Made by a program: the position numbers and the translations under genes. From positions 1-35,678 of the forward strand of contig JAFRLX010000021.1 in NCBI GenBank assembly GCA_017430965.1: DNA of 35,678 nt. Reading direction: 5' to 3'. The stretch is from Clostridia bacterium (GTDB lineage Bacteria; Bacillota; Clostridia; Oscillospirales; Acutalibacteraceae). The notes beneath the pieces are model-generated. The model was not told the DNA's origin, did no database searches, and worked only from the letters and a program-made list of their open reading frames with translations. Shown in pieces: positions 7,952 through 17,323 of the stretch (position 1 is the stretch's first letter; every line of letters starts with the position of its first letter).

Positions 7952-10873
7952 ATGAATAAGCTAGGAAGTGTTTATAAAAAACTGGGCAGTAGTATTAACA
8001 GTTTTAGAAGTAAATCAGTGATAACCGACGGAGATGTAAATAGTATTAACGCTGTATTAGATAATGTAAACTATCCGGACTTTGAGGACGATTCAGCGGC
8101 TGTAATTAATAAGATTGTCAAAGATTTGAATTGGAATATTTCATTTCCGGCAAGGGATAATTATCGCCTGACAGAGGGTATCTGCATTAAGGCATTGGGA
8201 AAGCCTAACGGGAAGGATAAAGACAGGACTTCTAAAGAGCTTGAACGAATGAGCGAGAAAGCTGCCGCTGTTCTTCTCGGGTATGATGAGACGGCGGAAC
8301 TGTCACTTTGCAGTTATGGCGGTGAGCAGTTTCTTCGCTTAGCAACGAAGCAGGCAGAGTCGGCTCCGGTTCTTCAATCATTGCTAAGCAGTGTTTATTC
8401 GCAGGTGGAAACGCAAGCTTTTAACGATGCGGATAAGAATTTTAAAAATACATATTATGCTACTGCTGTTTCATTATTTGTCGATGAGAAAATCTATGGC
8501 GATAAAAAGGATAAGGAAAAGGAAAACACAAACTGGGTTGATATGATTCATGCGGGCATTTGCTCAGCAGGAGATTATCGCATAAATATTCAGTTTGCAC
8601 CGCTTCCGGGAGGAAGAGATAATACCCTGATTTTAGAAAAGAAAGCAGCTCTTATGGAAGCGGCAGATACGCTTAATAAACATTATGATATTCAATGGGG
8701 ACTGAATTCAAATGTTTCTTTGGGGTTTAACCGCGGTGTAACGAATTTACAGGCGGGACTTAACGACAATGTTGTGGCTGCGGGCTCAAGAATGCTTAAA
8801 GGTAAAGAGAGCGGTTCAAGAAACTATAGTGCCGCATTTAGCGAAAGTCGGAAGGAAAAAAGCAAGAAAGCTGAGCTTTGTTTAAAGAGAATCGATAAGG
8901 AACTGCAGCGAATTGAACTGGAAATGCAGACTGCCCCTTGGCAGCTGATAGTTTCGGTGGAAGCTGATGATGAAAACATTATTCAGTCTGCTTGCTCCAT
9001 TTTAAACGGCTGCTTTGCAAAAGAGGGATATGCTCTCGAGTGGGATAAAAATAAGGTCACCGCTGCTGTTATGCCACCTGTAGAAGTGGCAAAAATTATC
9101 AAGTTTCCCACAAAGGAATTTCCCGGGTTTATGTTTGTTGAAAATGAGGAATTTCTTCTCAAATCACCCGGAACAAGCGAAAATGGAATGAACATCGGAA
9201 AGTTGTTGTTTAACGGCAATAAGGTATCTGATTTCTACCTTCCCGAAAAGGCACTCAATCGTCATGCATTTATCTGCGGGATGACCGGTTCGGGAAAAAC
9301 AAATTCTCTTTTCAATATTCTTGAGAACGCAGGTGTTCCGTTTCTTGTTATTGAGCCGGTGAAAGGTGAATACCGCTGTTTGCGTTCAAAATTTGAGAAT
9401 ACGGAAGTTTGGACAATGAAGGCCGATGGTATAACAGATGAAAGTATTCATCTGCTTCAGATAAATCCTTTTTGGTTTCCCGAAAATACCAATATTGCTT
9501 TCCATGTCGACAGTATAAAAACCATTATTTCCTCTGCGTTTGAACTTGATTGCGCTATGCCTAATATTCTCGAGCAGTGCATGTTCAACGTTTATATCAA
9601 GGCGGGGTGGAACATTGTCACAAATGAGAATATCTATGAGGGAAGAATACCCGATGAGTTCCTCTTTCCGACTTTCTCGGATTTACTCGATGAAATAGAG
9701 TATTATCTTGAACATTCAAAATTTGAAGGTGAGACGCTCGGTAACTACAGAGGAGCGCTTTCAACAAGGCTTAAATCCTTCGTTGGTAGCTATAAAGGTC
9801 TTTTGCTGAATACTCGAAAACATCCCGATTATGAGAGACTTATGAATAATCATACTATCATTGAATTGGAAGGTCTTGCCGATGATGCTGATAAATGCCT
9901 TGTTATGGGCACTGTGCTGATTCAGTATTTTGAGTATCTTAAGCTTCATTTTAACTCAGATAAAAAAGGTTTGCAGCACATTATGGTTATTGAAGAGGCA
10001 CATCGATTATTTAAAAATGTTTCTCCCAATAAATCAAACTCTTCCGGAACGATTGATCCTGCTGCACAGCTTGTAGATTATCTCAATAATCTTATGGCTG
10101 AAATCCGAGCTTTTGGAGAAGGGATGCTTATTGTTGACCAAAGCCCGACGAAGATTTCGGAGGATGTTATAAAAAATTCCGGAACGAAGATGATTCATAG
10201 AATTGATAATGCAAAGGATATTAAGCTGCTCACATCCGCTTTGCTTATTCCTGATGACAAAACGAGTATTTCCTCCCTTTTGCTCGGTGAGACACTTATC
10301 AGAACCGAAGGAATGAAAAAACCGAGTAAAGTGAAAATAAATTGCTCAAATGTGAAAGAAGACTATAAGCTTTCCGATAGCTTTAAGGGCAACTATGTGC
10401 GCAATATTGAATTGGAACATGACTATGCTGCCATGGCGATTCTTTCCAATGATATATTGCTTGAGAGCATTCATCTGTATATTCTAAGCTATTTTGAATT
10501 GTTCTATGATGATGGATTTGAAAAATGGGTTGATCGCACCGCGAATTTTATTGAAGCAATAAAAGAAAAGCTGATAGAGTTTCGTTGCTATGATTTAACC
10601 GGGGATGCAGATAGTGTTATTCAACATGTCATCTTGACTGCTATTCGTTCCATCAGAACCACTTCGCATCTGACACTCGGAATTCTTGAAATAGGGATGC
10701 TGTCTATGTTTTTAGAAAGCACTTTTGAAGTGTTTGATTATTATATGAATGAGGAAATATTAAATCATCAAGATATACGGCTTTTAGAAAATTTCTTTAA
10801 CAACAATATTGCTTACATTGTTAGAGAATACAAGCAATACAATGATTGTGAACAAGAGTTTGCCGAGAAATAG
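7952..10873 (+). CDS. HerA/DUF87-type P-loop ATPase (973 aa)
   Basis: Walker A is GMTGSGKT (residues 443-450), followed by VPFLVIEPVKGEYR, which resembles the strand after the P-loop in HerA and VirB4/TraC-type ATPases. Walker B is IMVIEEAHRLF (residues 677-687), and a QSPTKISEDVIKNSGTK sensor region follows, all typical of DUF87 hexameric DNA translocases. The first 430 residues (N-terminal assembly domain) and the last 140 (helical) are not recognised. No nuclease motif is fused. HerA homologs occur in DNA-end resection in archaea and, in bacteria, in anti-phage pairs such as SIR2-HerA and DUF4297-HerA. Adjacency to a dynamin-like GTPase is unlike those. It is probably a cytoplasmic ATPase; the motor substrate is not evident. 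Confidence 0.85.
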   Translation: MNKLGSVYKKLGSSINSFRSKSVITDGDVNSINAVLDNVNYPDFEDDSAAVINKIVKDLNWNISFPARDNYRLTEGICIKALGKPNGKDKDRTSKELERMSEKAAAVLLGYDETAELSLCSYGGEQFLRLATKQAESAPVLQSLLSSVYSQVETQAFNDADKNFKNTYYATAVSLFVDEKIYGDKKDKEKENTNWVDMIHAGICSAGDYRINIQFAPLPGGRDNTLILEKKAALMEAADTLNKHYDIQWGLNSNVSLGFNRGVTNLQAGLNDNVVAAGSRMLKGKESGSRNYSAAFSESRKEKSKKAELCLKRIDKELQRIELEMQTAPWQLIVSVEADDENIIQSACSILNGCFAKEGYALEWDKNKVTAAVMPPVEVAKIIKFPTKEFPGFMFVENEEFLLKSPGTSENGMNIGKLLFNGNKVSDFYLPEKALNRHAFICGMTGSGKTNSLFNILENAGVPFLVIEPVKGEYRCLRSKFENTEVWTMKADGITDESIHLLQINPFWFPENTNIAFHVDSIKTIISSAFELDCAMPNILEQCMFNVYIKAGWNIVTNENIYEGRIPDEFLFPTFSDLLDEIEYYLEHSKFEGETLGNYRGALSTRLKSFVGSYKGLLLNTRKHPDYERLMNNHTIIELEGLADDADKCLVMGTVLIQYFEYLKLHFNSDKKGLQHIMVIEEAHRLFKNVSPNKSNSSGTIDPAAQLVDYLNNLMAEIRAFGEGMLIVDQSPTKISEDVIKNSGTKMIHRIDNAKDIKLLTSALLIPDDKTSISSLLLGETLIRTEGMKKPSKVKINCSNVKEDYKLSDSFKGNYVRNIELEHDYAAMAILSNDILLESIHLYILSYFELFYDDGFEKWVDRTANFIEAIKEKLIEFRCYDLTGDADSVIQHVILTAIRSIRTTSHLTLGILEIGMLSMFLESTFEVFDYYMNEEILNHQDIRLLENFFNNNIAYIVREYKQYNDCEQEFAEK

Positions 10874-10907
10874 AGGATAAGTTCTTTATCATTGAGGTAA
10901 TGTATAA

Positions 10908-11648
10908 ATGATTTGTAATAATTGTAAAAAGGAAAATTCCAAAGAAGCGGTTGTCTGCGCTTTTTGCGGAAAAACAATTGGCAGCTCTTCAGAAAAAAAC
11001 ACTGCTGAAACAGCAAAAATTGAAGATATCACATCATCCTTAAACCAATGCTTTGAGAGAATCCAAAACAGTAAAACTGCCGAAAAAATCAAAGAAGAGT
11101 CGAGTAGCGCAATCGACAAGGCAAAAGAAGCAGGGGAAAGGCTCCAAAATTCTCGGATCGGTATAAAAACGAAAAAAAGTACTGCCTCTGCTTTTGAAAA
11201 AACCAAAGGGAGTATGGATAAAGCTATTGATAAGATCCAGGACTCTACCGGGTATGGTGCACATAATAGGGTTGCAGAGGACGGTTCATTATTAACCCTT
11301 AATTTTATCTCTCATTATAATGGAAAAAAAGTAATAGGGATTGCCGAATCTACGGGAAAACTGAAGGTTTTTTCTGATAGAATCGAGTATAAAAGGCAAC
11401 TTGGAAATGCGATAGCAGGTGTAGCGGGTTTAGCGGCAGTTGTGATGGCAAAAAAGACGGCAGCAAAAAAAGGCGTAATGATTTTTGCCATGGACCAGAT
11501 TAAGAATGTTTATGAGGCAACTTACGGTGGTGTATGGACAGCTTTTATCATTGAAATGAAATACGGTGAAGTGCATACTTTTTCTAATTCCATAGATAGA
11601 GCGGGAATGAAAAAGTGTATCAAAATTATCAATCAATACAAAAAATAA
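10908..11648 (+). CDS. zinc-ribbon protein with C-terminal PH-like domain (246 aa)
   Basis: The N-terminus holds two CxxC pairs (CNNCKKE and CAFCGK, residues 3-21) forming a zinc ribbon. Residues 25-110 are a charged helical region. The last 120 residues alternate beta strands and end in a helix (KLKVFSDRIEYKR ... KKCIKIINQY), a pattern resembling bacterial PH/GRAM-like domains. A short Ala/Gly/Val-rich hydrophobic segment (AIAGVAGLAAVVMA) interrupts it and may contact the membrane. It starts 34 bp after the HerA-type gene with GAGG at 10894-10897 and is followed by a terminator, so it is the last gene of the cassette. A lipid- or membrane-binding adaptor is a plausible reading; the domain call needs profile confirmation. 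Confidence 0.7.
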   Translation: MICNNCKKENSKEAVVCAFCGKTIGSSSEKNTAETAKIEDITSSLNQCFERIQNSKTAEKIKEESSSAIDKAKEAGERLQNSRIGIKTKKSTASAFEKTKGSMDKAIDKIQDSTGYGAHNRVAEDGSLLTLNFISHYNGKKVIGIAESTGKLKVFSDRIEYKRQLGNAIAGVAGLAAVVMAKKTAAKKGVMIFAMDQIKNVYEATYGGVWTAFIIEMKYGEVHTFSNSIDRAGMKKCIKIINQYKK

Positions 11649-11698
11649 TTGAGCATTTTCACTTTGCTGCTTTGTTGTATTAAAACATAATATCGACT

Positions 11699-11738
11699 AA
11701 CAACCCCTACCGAGTAACGATAGGGGTTGTTACATTTT
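11699..11738 (+). terminator. terminator closing the accessory cassette
   Basis: An 11-bp stem (11699-11709 with 11721-11731; core AACAACCCCTA) is followed by a modest T-rich run. It marks the right border of the cassette. Confidence 0.7.
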
Positions 11739-11779
11739 GTCCGGATTTCAAGCGTTAATCTTTTGTTTTTTTGTTATTA

Positions 11780-11809
11780 TTGACAAAAGTTATCAACATC
11801 GGCTATAAT
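11780..11809 (+). promoter_or_regulatory. strong sigma-A promoter for the 577-aa gene
   Basis: Consensus -35 TTGACA (11780-11785) and consensus -10 TATAAT (11804-11809) with an 18-bp spacer. The untranslated leader of about 90 nt contains a small hairpin (GCACCG at 11859-11864 with CGGTGC at 11873-11878). Confidence 0.8.
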
Positions 11810-11910
11810 GACAGTGTGAGTGTCGGTTTTAAAACTTTATTACTATAAGCACGCGCACGCACCGCTTCTTGCCGGTGCCGGTAAAATACAGATAGAAGGG
11901 AAGTGTCAGG

Positions 11911-13644
11911 ATGGGTAAGGATATCGCGATTAAGCTCTTAAAGGGTGAAAACATCATTTTAAGAGAATTGGATAAAAAGAGCTGCTTTTTTGTAGGAAAA
12001 CCGGGAGAGTCAACCTATGCCGAGTTCGAAAAGGCATATGAAATCACCAATGAGGAATGGCCGAAAAATGTGGAAGCTTCTTTTAAAGTCGGCACAAGAG
12101 AGTTCGACAATTTGTCCTTTTCCAAAGGCAAAAGTCTTTCCAAAGCCAAAGGTAAGTACGACATTAAGCGCCACCCTGACGGTACTCGCTATCTATGCTT
12201 GAGCTTAGAGTATCCGGTGCGCGATTCGTATGATAAGATGTATAACAACCACTTTCGGCGCGCGGTATACTGCGAAAACGGAGAAGTTGTTGTCATTCAG
12301 GCAAAGTACGGCATGGTAATGCCGAAAATTAATGTCTATGTCGGTCTGGAAGAGTCCGTGCCGTTTTTAGACAGGATTTTGGAGGAGCTCGGCTCATCCA
12401 ATGAAGAGCAGGTTAAGTACTTAACCTTGCTGGCGCGCTGTGTGGCGCAAAAATTCGGTTTAAGCGATGAAGCAGCCGAGCAAATGGAAAATCATATTAT
12501 TTATAATTGCCTGGATGCGGCGAGCATTTCCGCAACCTACAGCCCGGTCAAGGCGAGAGGCCGTGTGCACGCCTTTTATGTGCTCAAAAGCATTGCCGAT
12601 AACATTTGCGGTGCCTGCATGCCGGATTGGTATCGCACAGCACCGCGGCGGCGCTATGAAAAACTCAATGATGTCATAGACTATATGCGCCGCCTTAAGC
12701 GCGGCAAAACCGTGGAGTGGGGCGAGGAAGAAATGGCGTTTTGCCGGGAGATTTACAAGTGGTTTGACCACGAGGTGTTCTCCGAAATCTATGCTGTTAG
12801 CATGGTGCTGCTCAAGTTCCTGGCGGAAAACGATGTGCGCGATGTGCATTCTTTGAAAAAGCTTGCAGGCAGCCCCGGAATTTTCAGCCCGACACTGATG
12901 GCGGACACTGTGGATTCTCTGAGCGCCAAGCGCTTAGACGGTGAGGCGAAAACCGTGTTCTTTTCCCTGCTGGGCAATGATGTGCAACAGGCAAAGGAAC
13001 GCGCCGAAAATGCGCTTTACCGCTACCATGCCGCATCCAACCGGTTGCTGCGCAATGCATTGGCACTGCCTGTGCCTGTTGATGCTAAGGAGAATGATGT
13101 TGATGAAAAGGCTTGGGGCAGCGCGATAGAGCGCGCGGCTTTATATGCCGCGGCGAAAGCCACGCTTGCCGTGAAACGGCAGTTAAATAAGCCTGAGCAC
13201 AGGGCAAACAATGATGAAATTTTGCCCATGCATGATATGTTTGTCAATACCTGCGCAAAGTACGGCTACCGCTTTCCTTCGGATGAGCGGGAGGACCTTA
13301 CATTTCGGGATATTATGGATATTGCCCGGCAGTATATGTCCGGTGAAAAGTTGAAGCTGCATGGGAACCCGAATGTCACCACTTCGGAAATCTACCATGA
13401 AATGGTGCCGGAATATACCTTTGTTCGCGCCTATGTCGTCGCCTATGTTCTCGTAACCTTCCTGCAGCAGCCGTTTGAGGACCAAGAGACATTTGAAAAA
13501 AGGGTGAAACAGTTTGCCGCAAGGGATGAGGCGCTACTCCATAAGGCGTTACTCCAACCGGTCATTCTTGAAGCCAAATGCCGCTTTGCGGCAATGAGCA
13601 GCGAAGGCTTACTGGAAGTGATGGCACAAATCGGAGAAGCATAA
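11911..13644 (+). CDS. hypothetical protein (577 aa)
   Basis: I do not recognise this protein. It has no signal peptide, membrane helix or familiar nucleotide-binding motif. It appears soluble, with an N-terminal beta-rich part (residues 1-150) and a long, mostly helical remainder rich in Ala, Glu and Arg (about 160-577). Base composition is more GC-rich than the accessory cassette and like the core genes, so it is probably native rather than part of the cassette. It has a consensus promoter at 11780-11809 and a monocistronic layout ending at a bidirectional terminator shared with pyrG. ATG 11911 is preceded by a loosely spaced GAAGGG. Confidence 0.7.
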   Translation: MGKDIAIKLLKGENIILRELDKKSCFFVGKPGESTYAEFEKAYEITNEEWPKNVEASFKVGTREFDNLSFSKGKSLSKAKGKYDIKRHPDGTRYLCLSLEYPVRDSYDKMYNNHFRRAVYCENGEVVVIQAKYGMVMPKINVYVGLEESVPFLDRILEELGSSNEEQVKYLTLLARCVAQKFGLSDEAAEQMENHIIYNCLDAASISATYSPVKARGRVHAFYVLKSIADNICGACMPDWYRTAPRRRYEKLNDVIDYMRRLKRGKTVEWGEEEMAFCREIYKWFDHEVFSEIYAVSMVLLKFLAENDVRDVHSLKKLAGSPGIFSPTLMADTVDSLSAKRLDGEAKTVFFSLLGNDVQQAKERAENALYRYHAASNRLLRNALALPVPVDAKENDVDEKAWGSAIERAALYAAAKATLAVKRQLNKPEHRANNDEILPMHDMFVNTCAKYGYRFPSDEREDLTFRDIMDIARQYMSGEKLKLHGNPNVTTSEIYHEMVPEYTFVRAYVVAYVLVTFLQQPFEDQETFEKRVKQFAARDEALLHKALLQPVILEAKCRFAAMSSEGLLEVMAQIGEA

Positions 13645-13659
13645 GCAAAAATTACAATA

Positions 13660-13697
13660 AAAATAAAAGCATTGGCAGCGCCAATGCTTTTGTTTTT
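13660..13697. terminator. bidirectional terminator between convergent genes
   Basis: A 12-bp perfect stem (13665-13676 with 13680-13691) and a 3-nt loop are followed by a T run on the + strand and preceded by A-rich sequence that serves the opposite strand. It ends the 577-aa gene and pyrG, which meet here. Confidence 0.8.
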
Positions 13698-15304
13698 TAT
13701 TTAAGTGTCTGTAGTTTTTGCTGCTTTGCCGCTTTGACAAAACCGGCAAACAGCGGGTGCGGTTTATTGGGTCTGGATTTGAATTCCGGATGGAATTGGC
13801 ATGCCACAAAATAAGGGTGAGAGGGCAGCTCTATCATTTCGCAAATGCTGCCGTTGGGGCTTTTGCCGGAAAACACCATGCCGGCTTTTTCAAAGTCCTC
13901 CACATAATCGTTATTGACTTCAAAGCGGTGACGATGGCGCTCAAAGATTTCTTTTTCTCCGTAAAGTGAAAATGCTTTACTATCGTTTTCCAGCACACAG
14001 GGGTAGGCACCTAAGCGCATCGTGCCGCCCATATCCTTGATGCCCCTCTGTTCAGGCAGAAGGTCAACCACTTTATAAGGCGAATCGGGGTTGATTTCGG
14101 CGCTGTTTGCGCCGCTGAAACCAATGACATTTCTGGCAAACTCTATCATTGCAATCTGCATACCCAAACAGATGCCGAAATAGGGGAGTTCCTTTTCTCT
14201 TGCGTAATTTGCCGCAGCAATTTTGCCTTCAATGCCTCTGGTGCCGAATCCGCCCGGCACCAAAATGCCGTTGACACCGCTGAGCTCCTGCTCCACGCCG
14301 TTGGCTTCAATATCTTCGCTGTCAACCCAGCGGATGTTTACCTTTGCACCGCAGGCCATCCCGCCTGCCTTGAGTGCTTCTACCACGGAAATATAGCTGT
14401 CGTGCAGCGCTACATATTTACCGACAATGGCGATTTCACAGCTCTGCTGCAGGTTCTTCAGCTTTTCGAGCATGGCGACCCAATCGGACAAATCCGGTTC
14501 GGCGCAGTGTAAGCCGAGCTTTTGGATAACCACTTTGTCAAGCCCTTCCGCTTTCATCATCATCGGAACCTCGTAGAGAATGGAACAATCGGTGTTTTCA
14601 ATAACACAGTCCGTGTCCACATTGCAGAAGTGAGCGATTTTTTCCCTGAGCTCCCTTTCGATCGGATAGTCGGTTCTGCACACCAAAATATCGGGGCGAA
14701 TGCCCATGGAGAGCAGCTCCTTGACCGAGTGTTGGGTGGGCTTGGTTTTTAATTCCTGCGAGGCTTTAATGTAGGGTACCAGGGTAACGTGGATAAACAG
14801 GCAGTTGTCCCTGCCGACTTCCATATAAAACTGGCGAATTGCCTCAATAAACGGTTGCCCCTCAATATCGCCGATGGTGCCGCCGATTTCCACGATGCAC
14901 ACATCCGCTTCAGGCGTGGAATAAATGAAATTCTTGATTTCATTGGTGATGTGCGGAATGACTTGAATCGTCTGCCCGCCGTAAACGCCGGCTCTTTCAT
15001 CACTGAGCACTTTCCAGTACACCTTTCCCGAGGTCAGGTTGGAGGTTTTGGAGAGGCTGATGTCAATAAAGCGCTCATAGTGCCCTAAATCCAGGTCGGT
15101 TTCCGCACCGTCATCCGTCACAAACACTTCACCGTGCTGTACCGGATTCATTGTGCCCGGGTCAACATTTAAGTAGGGGTCCAATTTTTGAATGGTAACA
15201 CTCAAACCTCTGCTTTTCAAAAGCCTGCCCAACGAGGCGGCAGTAATGCCTTTTCCCAAACCGGAAACAACGCCTCCGGTTACAAAAATAAACTTCTTGT
15301 TCAT
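13697..15304 (-). CDS. pyrG: CTP synthase
   Basis: A 535-aa protein of standard length. The N-terminal synthase domain begins with [17 protein letters not shown], the classic PyrG opening with its P-loop, and includes [10 protein letters not shown]. The C-terminal class I glutamine amidotransferase domain shows the nucleophile Cys in FGICLGMQ and the His-Glu pair in CQFHPEF. It makes CTP from UTP, ATP and glutamine in the cytosol. It begins only 23 bp after the glutamate-synthase C-terminal-domain gene, so it is probably the last gene of the nitrogen transcript. This links CTP synthesis to glutamine supply. No separate promoter or pyrG-type initiation-reiteration leader is visible. Confidence 0.95.
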   Translation of the reverse strand: MNKKFIFVTGGVVSGLGKGITAASLGRLLKSRGLSVTIQKLDPYLNVDPGTMNPVQHGEVFVTDDGAETDLDLGHYERFIDISLSKTSNLTSGKVYWKVLSDERAGVYGGQTIQVIPHITNEIKNFIYSTPEADVCIVEIGGTIGDIEGQPFIEAIRQFYMEVGRDNCLFIHVTLVPYIKASQELKTKPTQHSVKELLSMGIRPDILVCRTDYPIERELREKIAHFCNVDTDCVIENTDCSILYEVPMMMKAEGLDKVVIQKLGLHCAEPDLSDWVAMLEKLKNLQQSCEIAIVGKYVALHDSYISVVEALKAGGMACGAKVNIRWVDSEDIEANGVEQELSGVNGILVPGGFGTRGIEGKIAAANYAREKELPYFGICLGMQIAMIEFARNVIGFSGANSAEINPDSPYKVVDLLPEQRGIKDMGGTMRLGAYPCVLENDSKAFSLYGEKEIFERHRHRFEVNNDYVEDFEKAGMVFSGKSPNGSICEMIELPSHPYFVACQFHPEFKSRPNKPHPLFAGFVKAAKQQKLQTLK

Positions 15305-15327
15305 ACCTTGCTCTCTTTCTTTTTTAC

Positions 15328-16062
15328 TCAGTTGGAAATGTACATGTTTGCATAGGGTCTTGCAGTTGCGGGGATTAGCTTTTTAAAGGTTTTTTTCATA
15401 ATGCTCTCATAATCCTCGTGAAAATACCTGCAATAGTTCTTTACATATTTTTCAAGCTCTTTTTGGTCCTCGGCGCTGAGCGATACGACCTTAATGTTCG
15501 GTGACAAATGCTCTTTGGGAAAAGTGCCGCGCACGAAGATTTTGCCGCCGTGCATGCCGGAGGCACAGTGCGAACCGAACAGCTTTTGCCCTCTTTTGAG
15601 GTGCAAGCCGAGCAGGACAATGGTGCCGCCGGACATATATTCGCCCAAAAAGGAGCCTGCATTTTCTCCAATCACGAGCACGGGCTTCATGGCTCTGAAT
15701 TCCTTCATATGAATGCCGCCGCGGCAGCACACATTATCGCGGATATAGATTTGCCCGTCGCGCATGCCGTAGCCGAGCGCATCACCGGTGTGACCGTGAA
15801 CAATAATTTCACCGCCGCCCATGGTGTTGCCGAGTGCATCCTGCCCGTTGCCGTAAAGAATAATCTTTCCGCCGTTGAGGTAGCAGGCGAGGTCATTGCC
15901 TGCCGTGCCGTGGATTTCGAGCGTTTTGCCGGCATCCAGCGCACAGCCGAGATAGCGCTGCCCGTTTACCTCATGCACAACGGCTTTTTGCTTGGTCAGG
16001 AGCACTTGTTGAATTTCATCATTCACTTCTTCATAGCGGCGAAGTGCTGCGGTAATACTCAT
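15328..16062 (-). CDS. glutamate synthase GXGXG (GltB C-terminal) domain protein
   Basis: A 244-aa stand-alone version of the C-terminal beta-helix (GXGXG) domain of the large glutamate synthase subunit. Repeating strands are visible ([41 protein letters not shown]), each with a Gly-x-Gly turn. In full-length GltB this domain scaffolds the amidotransferase and FMN domains; here it is a separate subunit, as in archaeal-type split GltB systems. It starts one base after the oxidoreductase stop, with GGAG inside that gene's end, so translation is probably coupled. The last ~60 residues are a charged, helical tail. Confidence 0.85.
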   Translation of the reverse strand: MSITAALRRYEEVNDEIQQVLLTKQKAVVHEVNGQRYLGCALDAGKTLEIHGTAGNDLACYLNGGKIILYGNGQDALGNTMGGGEIIVHGHTGDALGYGMRDGQIYIRDNVCCRGGIHMKEFRAMKPVLVIGENAGSFLGEYMSGGTIVLLGLHLKRGQKLFGSHCASGMHGGKIFVRGTFPKEHLSPNIKVVSLSAEDQKELEKYVKNYCRYFHEDYESIMKKTFKKLIPATARPYANMYISN

Positions 16063-16063
16063 T

Positions 16064-17323
16064 TTAAAGCGCTCCTTTCAATCTTTTTTCTCTTTGTGCC
16101 TTATCGAACATAAACAGGGAAGGGGTATCAAAAATATCCTGTTCGAGTGCGGTAATATCCGATTGGTTCTCAATCAGGTTTGTGTAAATACCGGCGTTTT
16201 GGCTCGCGTTAATGAGCACAAAGCCCACCAGCCGGTTGTCTTCAAAAATCAGCCTTTTATACGCTTCGCCGCTGTGCCGCACCTTATCGCGGTAGGGCTC
16301 GCCTGCAGCGTTAATCAGACCGCAGGTACAAATGCGCAGACCGTAAAAATCAATCGCATTGACTGCATAGCAGCCGCCAAGCTCTTGGCTGCCGCCTGCC
16401 ATTTGCGCGCCCGCTACCGTGCCTTGGTAGACGGCATTCGGGTATAGGGCAATGATTTTTTTGCTGCCGTCAAGCATATCGGTGGAAACCGTGCAGTCGC
16501 CCGCGGCATAAACATCCTTTTGGCTTGTTTGCATGGTTTTTGAGTCGGTGAGGATGCCGCGGTTCACAGAAAGCCCCGCTGCTTCGGCAAGCGCTGTTTC
16601 GGGGCGCACGCCCACAGCAATGACCAGCATATCGCAGGCAAGCACCTCGCCGCTGTTTAAGACCACCGAGCTGATGCGTTCGCCTTTGCTCCGAGCTTCG
16701 CTGACAGTTTGAGCGAGGTGGAAGCGGATATGTCCTTCTTTTTCAACATGATTTTTTACGAGTTTCGAGGATTTTTGGTCTAATATTGAGGGGAGAATGC
16801 GCGGTGCAAGCTCCACAACATCCACACTTTGGCAAATCTTGGAAAGCCCCTCTGCCGCCTTCATGCCGATGAGTCCGGCACCGATGACTACCGCGCGCGT
16901 GTGCGGCTTTGCCGCCGCCTTGACCGCCTTTGCAGAGGCTAAATCCAAAAAGCAAAACACATTGCTTTTGCCCTCCACATGTTTCATCGGGGGCACAAAC
17001 GGTTTGGAGCCGGTGCAGATGCAAAGCTTATCATAGGCATATGCCTTGCGCCCGGCTTTGACGGTTTTGTTTTTAGTGTCGATTGCCGTGATGGCGGTAT
17101 CTCTCACAAAATGAATGCGCTTTGCGGCGTAGTAGGAAGGCTTGCGCAGGTACATATCCTTTTCTTTGACTGCGCCTTTGAGAAGATAGCTGATACTCGG
17201 TCTGCTGTAGGGCAGGTAAGCTTCTTTGGTGAAAACGGTAATCTCACCGCTTGCATCTTCTTTTCGGATTTGCTCGGCGCAGGCAAGCCCGGCGGCACAA
17301 GCGCCGATGATGATGTATTTCAT
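16064..17323 (-). CDS. FAD/NAD(P)H-dependent oxidoreductase of the split glutamate synthase
   Basis: A 419-aa flavoprotein of the pyridine-nucleotide-disulphide reductase fold, similar to rubredoxin or nitrite-reductase-type reductases. It starts with an FAD-binding MKYIIIGACAAGLACAE, has a second dinucleotide motif AVVIGAGLIGMKAAEGL (NAD(P)H) and an FAD-closing VYAAGDC. The start ATG at 17323 overlaps the ferredoxin stop (ATGA) and has GGAGG upstream. A longer in-frame start at 17416 would lie inside the upstream gene and precede the FAD motif by 31 unrelated residues. By position it probably passes electrons from NAD(P)H via the ferredoxin-like protein to the FMN subunit, playing the GltD role; this is inference. 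Confidence 0.85.
   Translation of the reverse strand: MKYIIIGACAAGLACAEQIRKEDASGEITVFTKEAYLPYSRPSISYLLKGAVKEKDMYLRKPSYYAAKRIHFVRDTAITAIDTKNKTVKAGRKAYAYDKLCICTGSKPFVPPMKHVEGKSNVFCFLDLASAKAVKAAAKPHTRAVVIGAGLIGMKAAEGLSKICQSVDVVELAPRILPSILDQKSSKLVKNHVEKEGHIRFHLAQTVSEARSKGERISSVVLNSGEVLACDMLVIAVGVRPETALAEAAGLSVNRGILTDSKTMQTSQKDVYAAGDCTVSTDMLDGSKKIIALYPNAVYQGTVAGAQMAGGSQELGGCYAVNAIDFYGLRICTCGLINAAGEPYRDKVRHSGEAYKRLIFEDNRLVGFVLINASQNAGIYTNLIENQSDITALEQDIFDTPSLFMFDKAQREKRLKGAL

Noticed and set aside
15508..16113. 201-codon plus-strand frame
   Set aside because: It is antisense to the GXGXG-domain gene; periodic glycine codons there keep the opposite frame open by chance.
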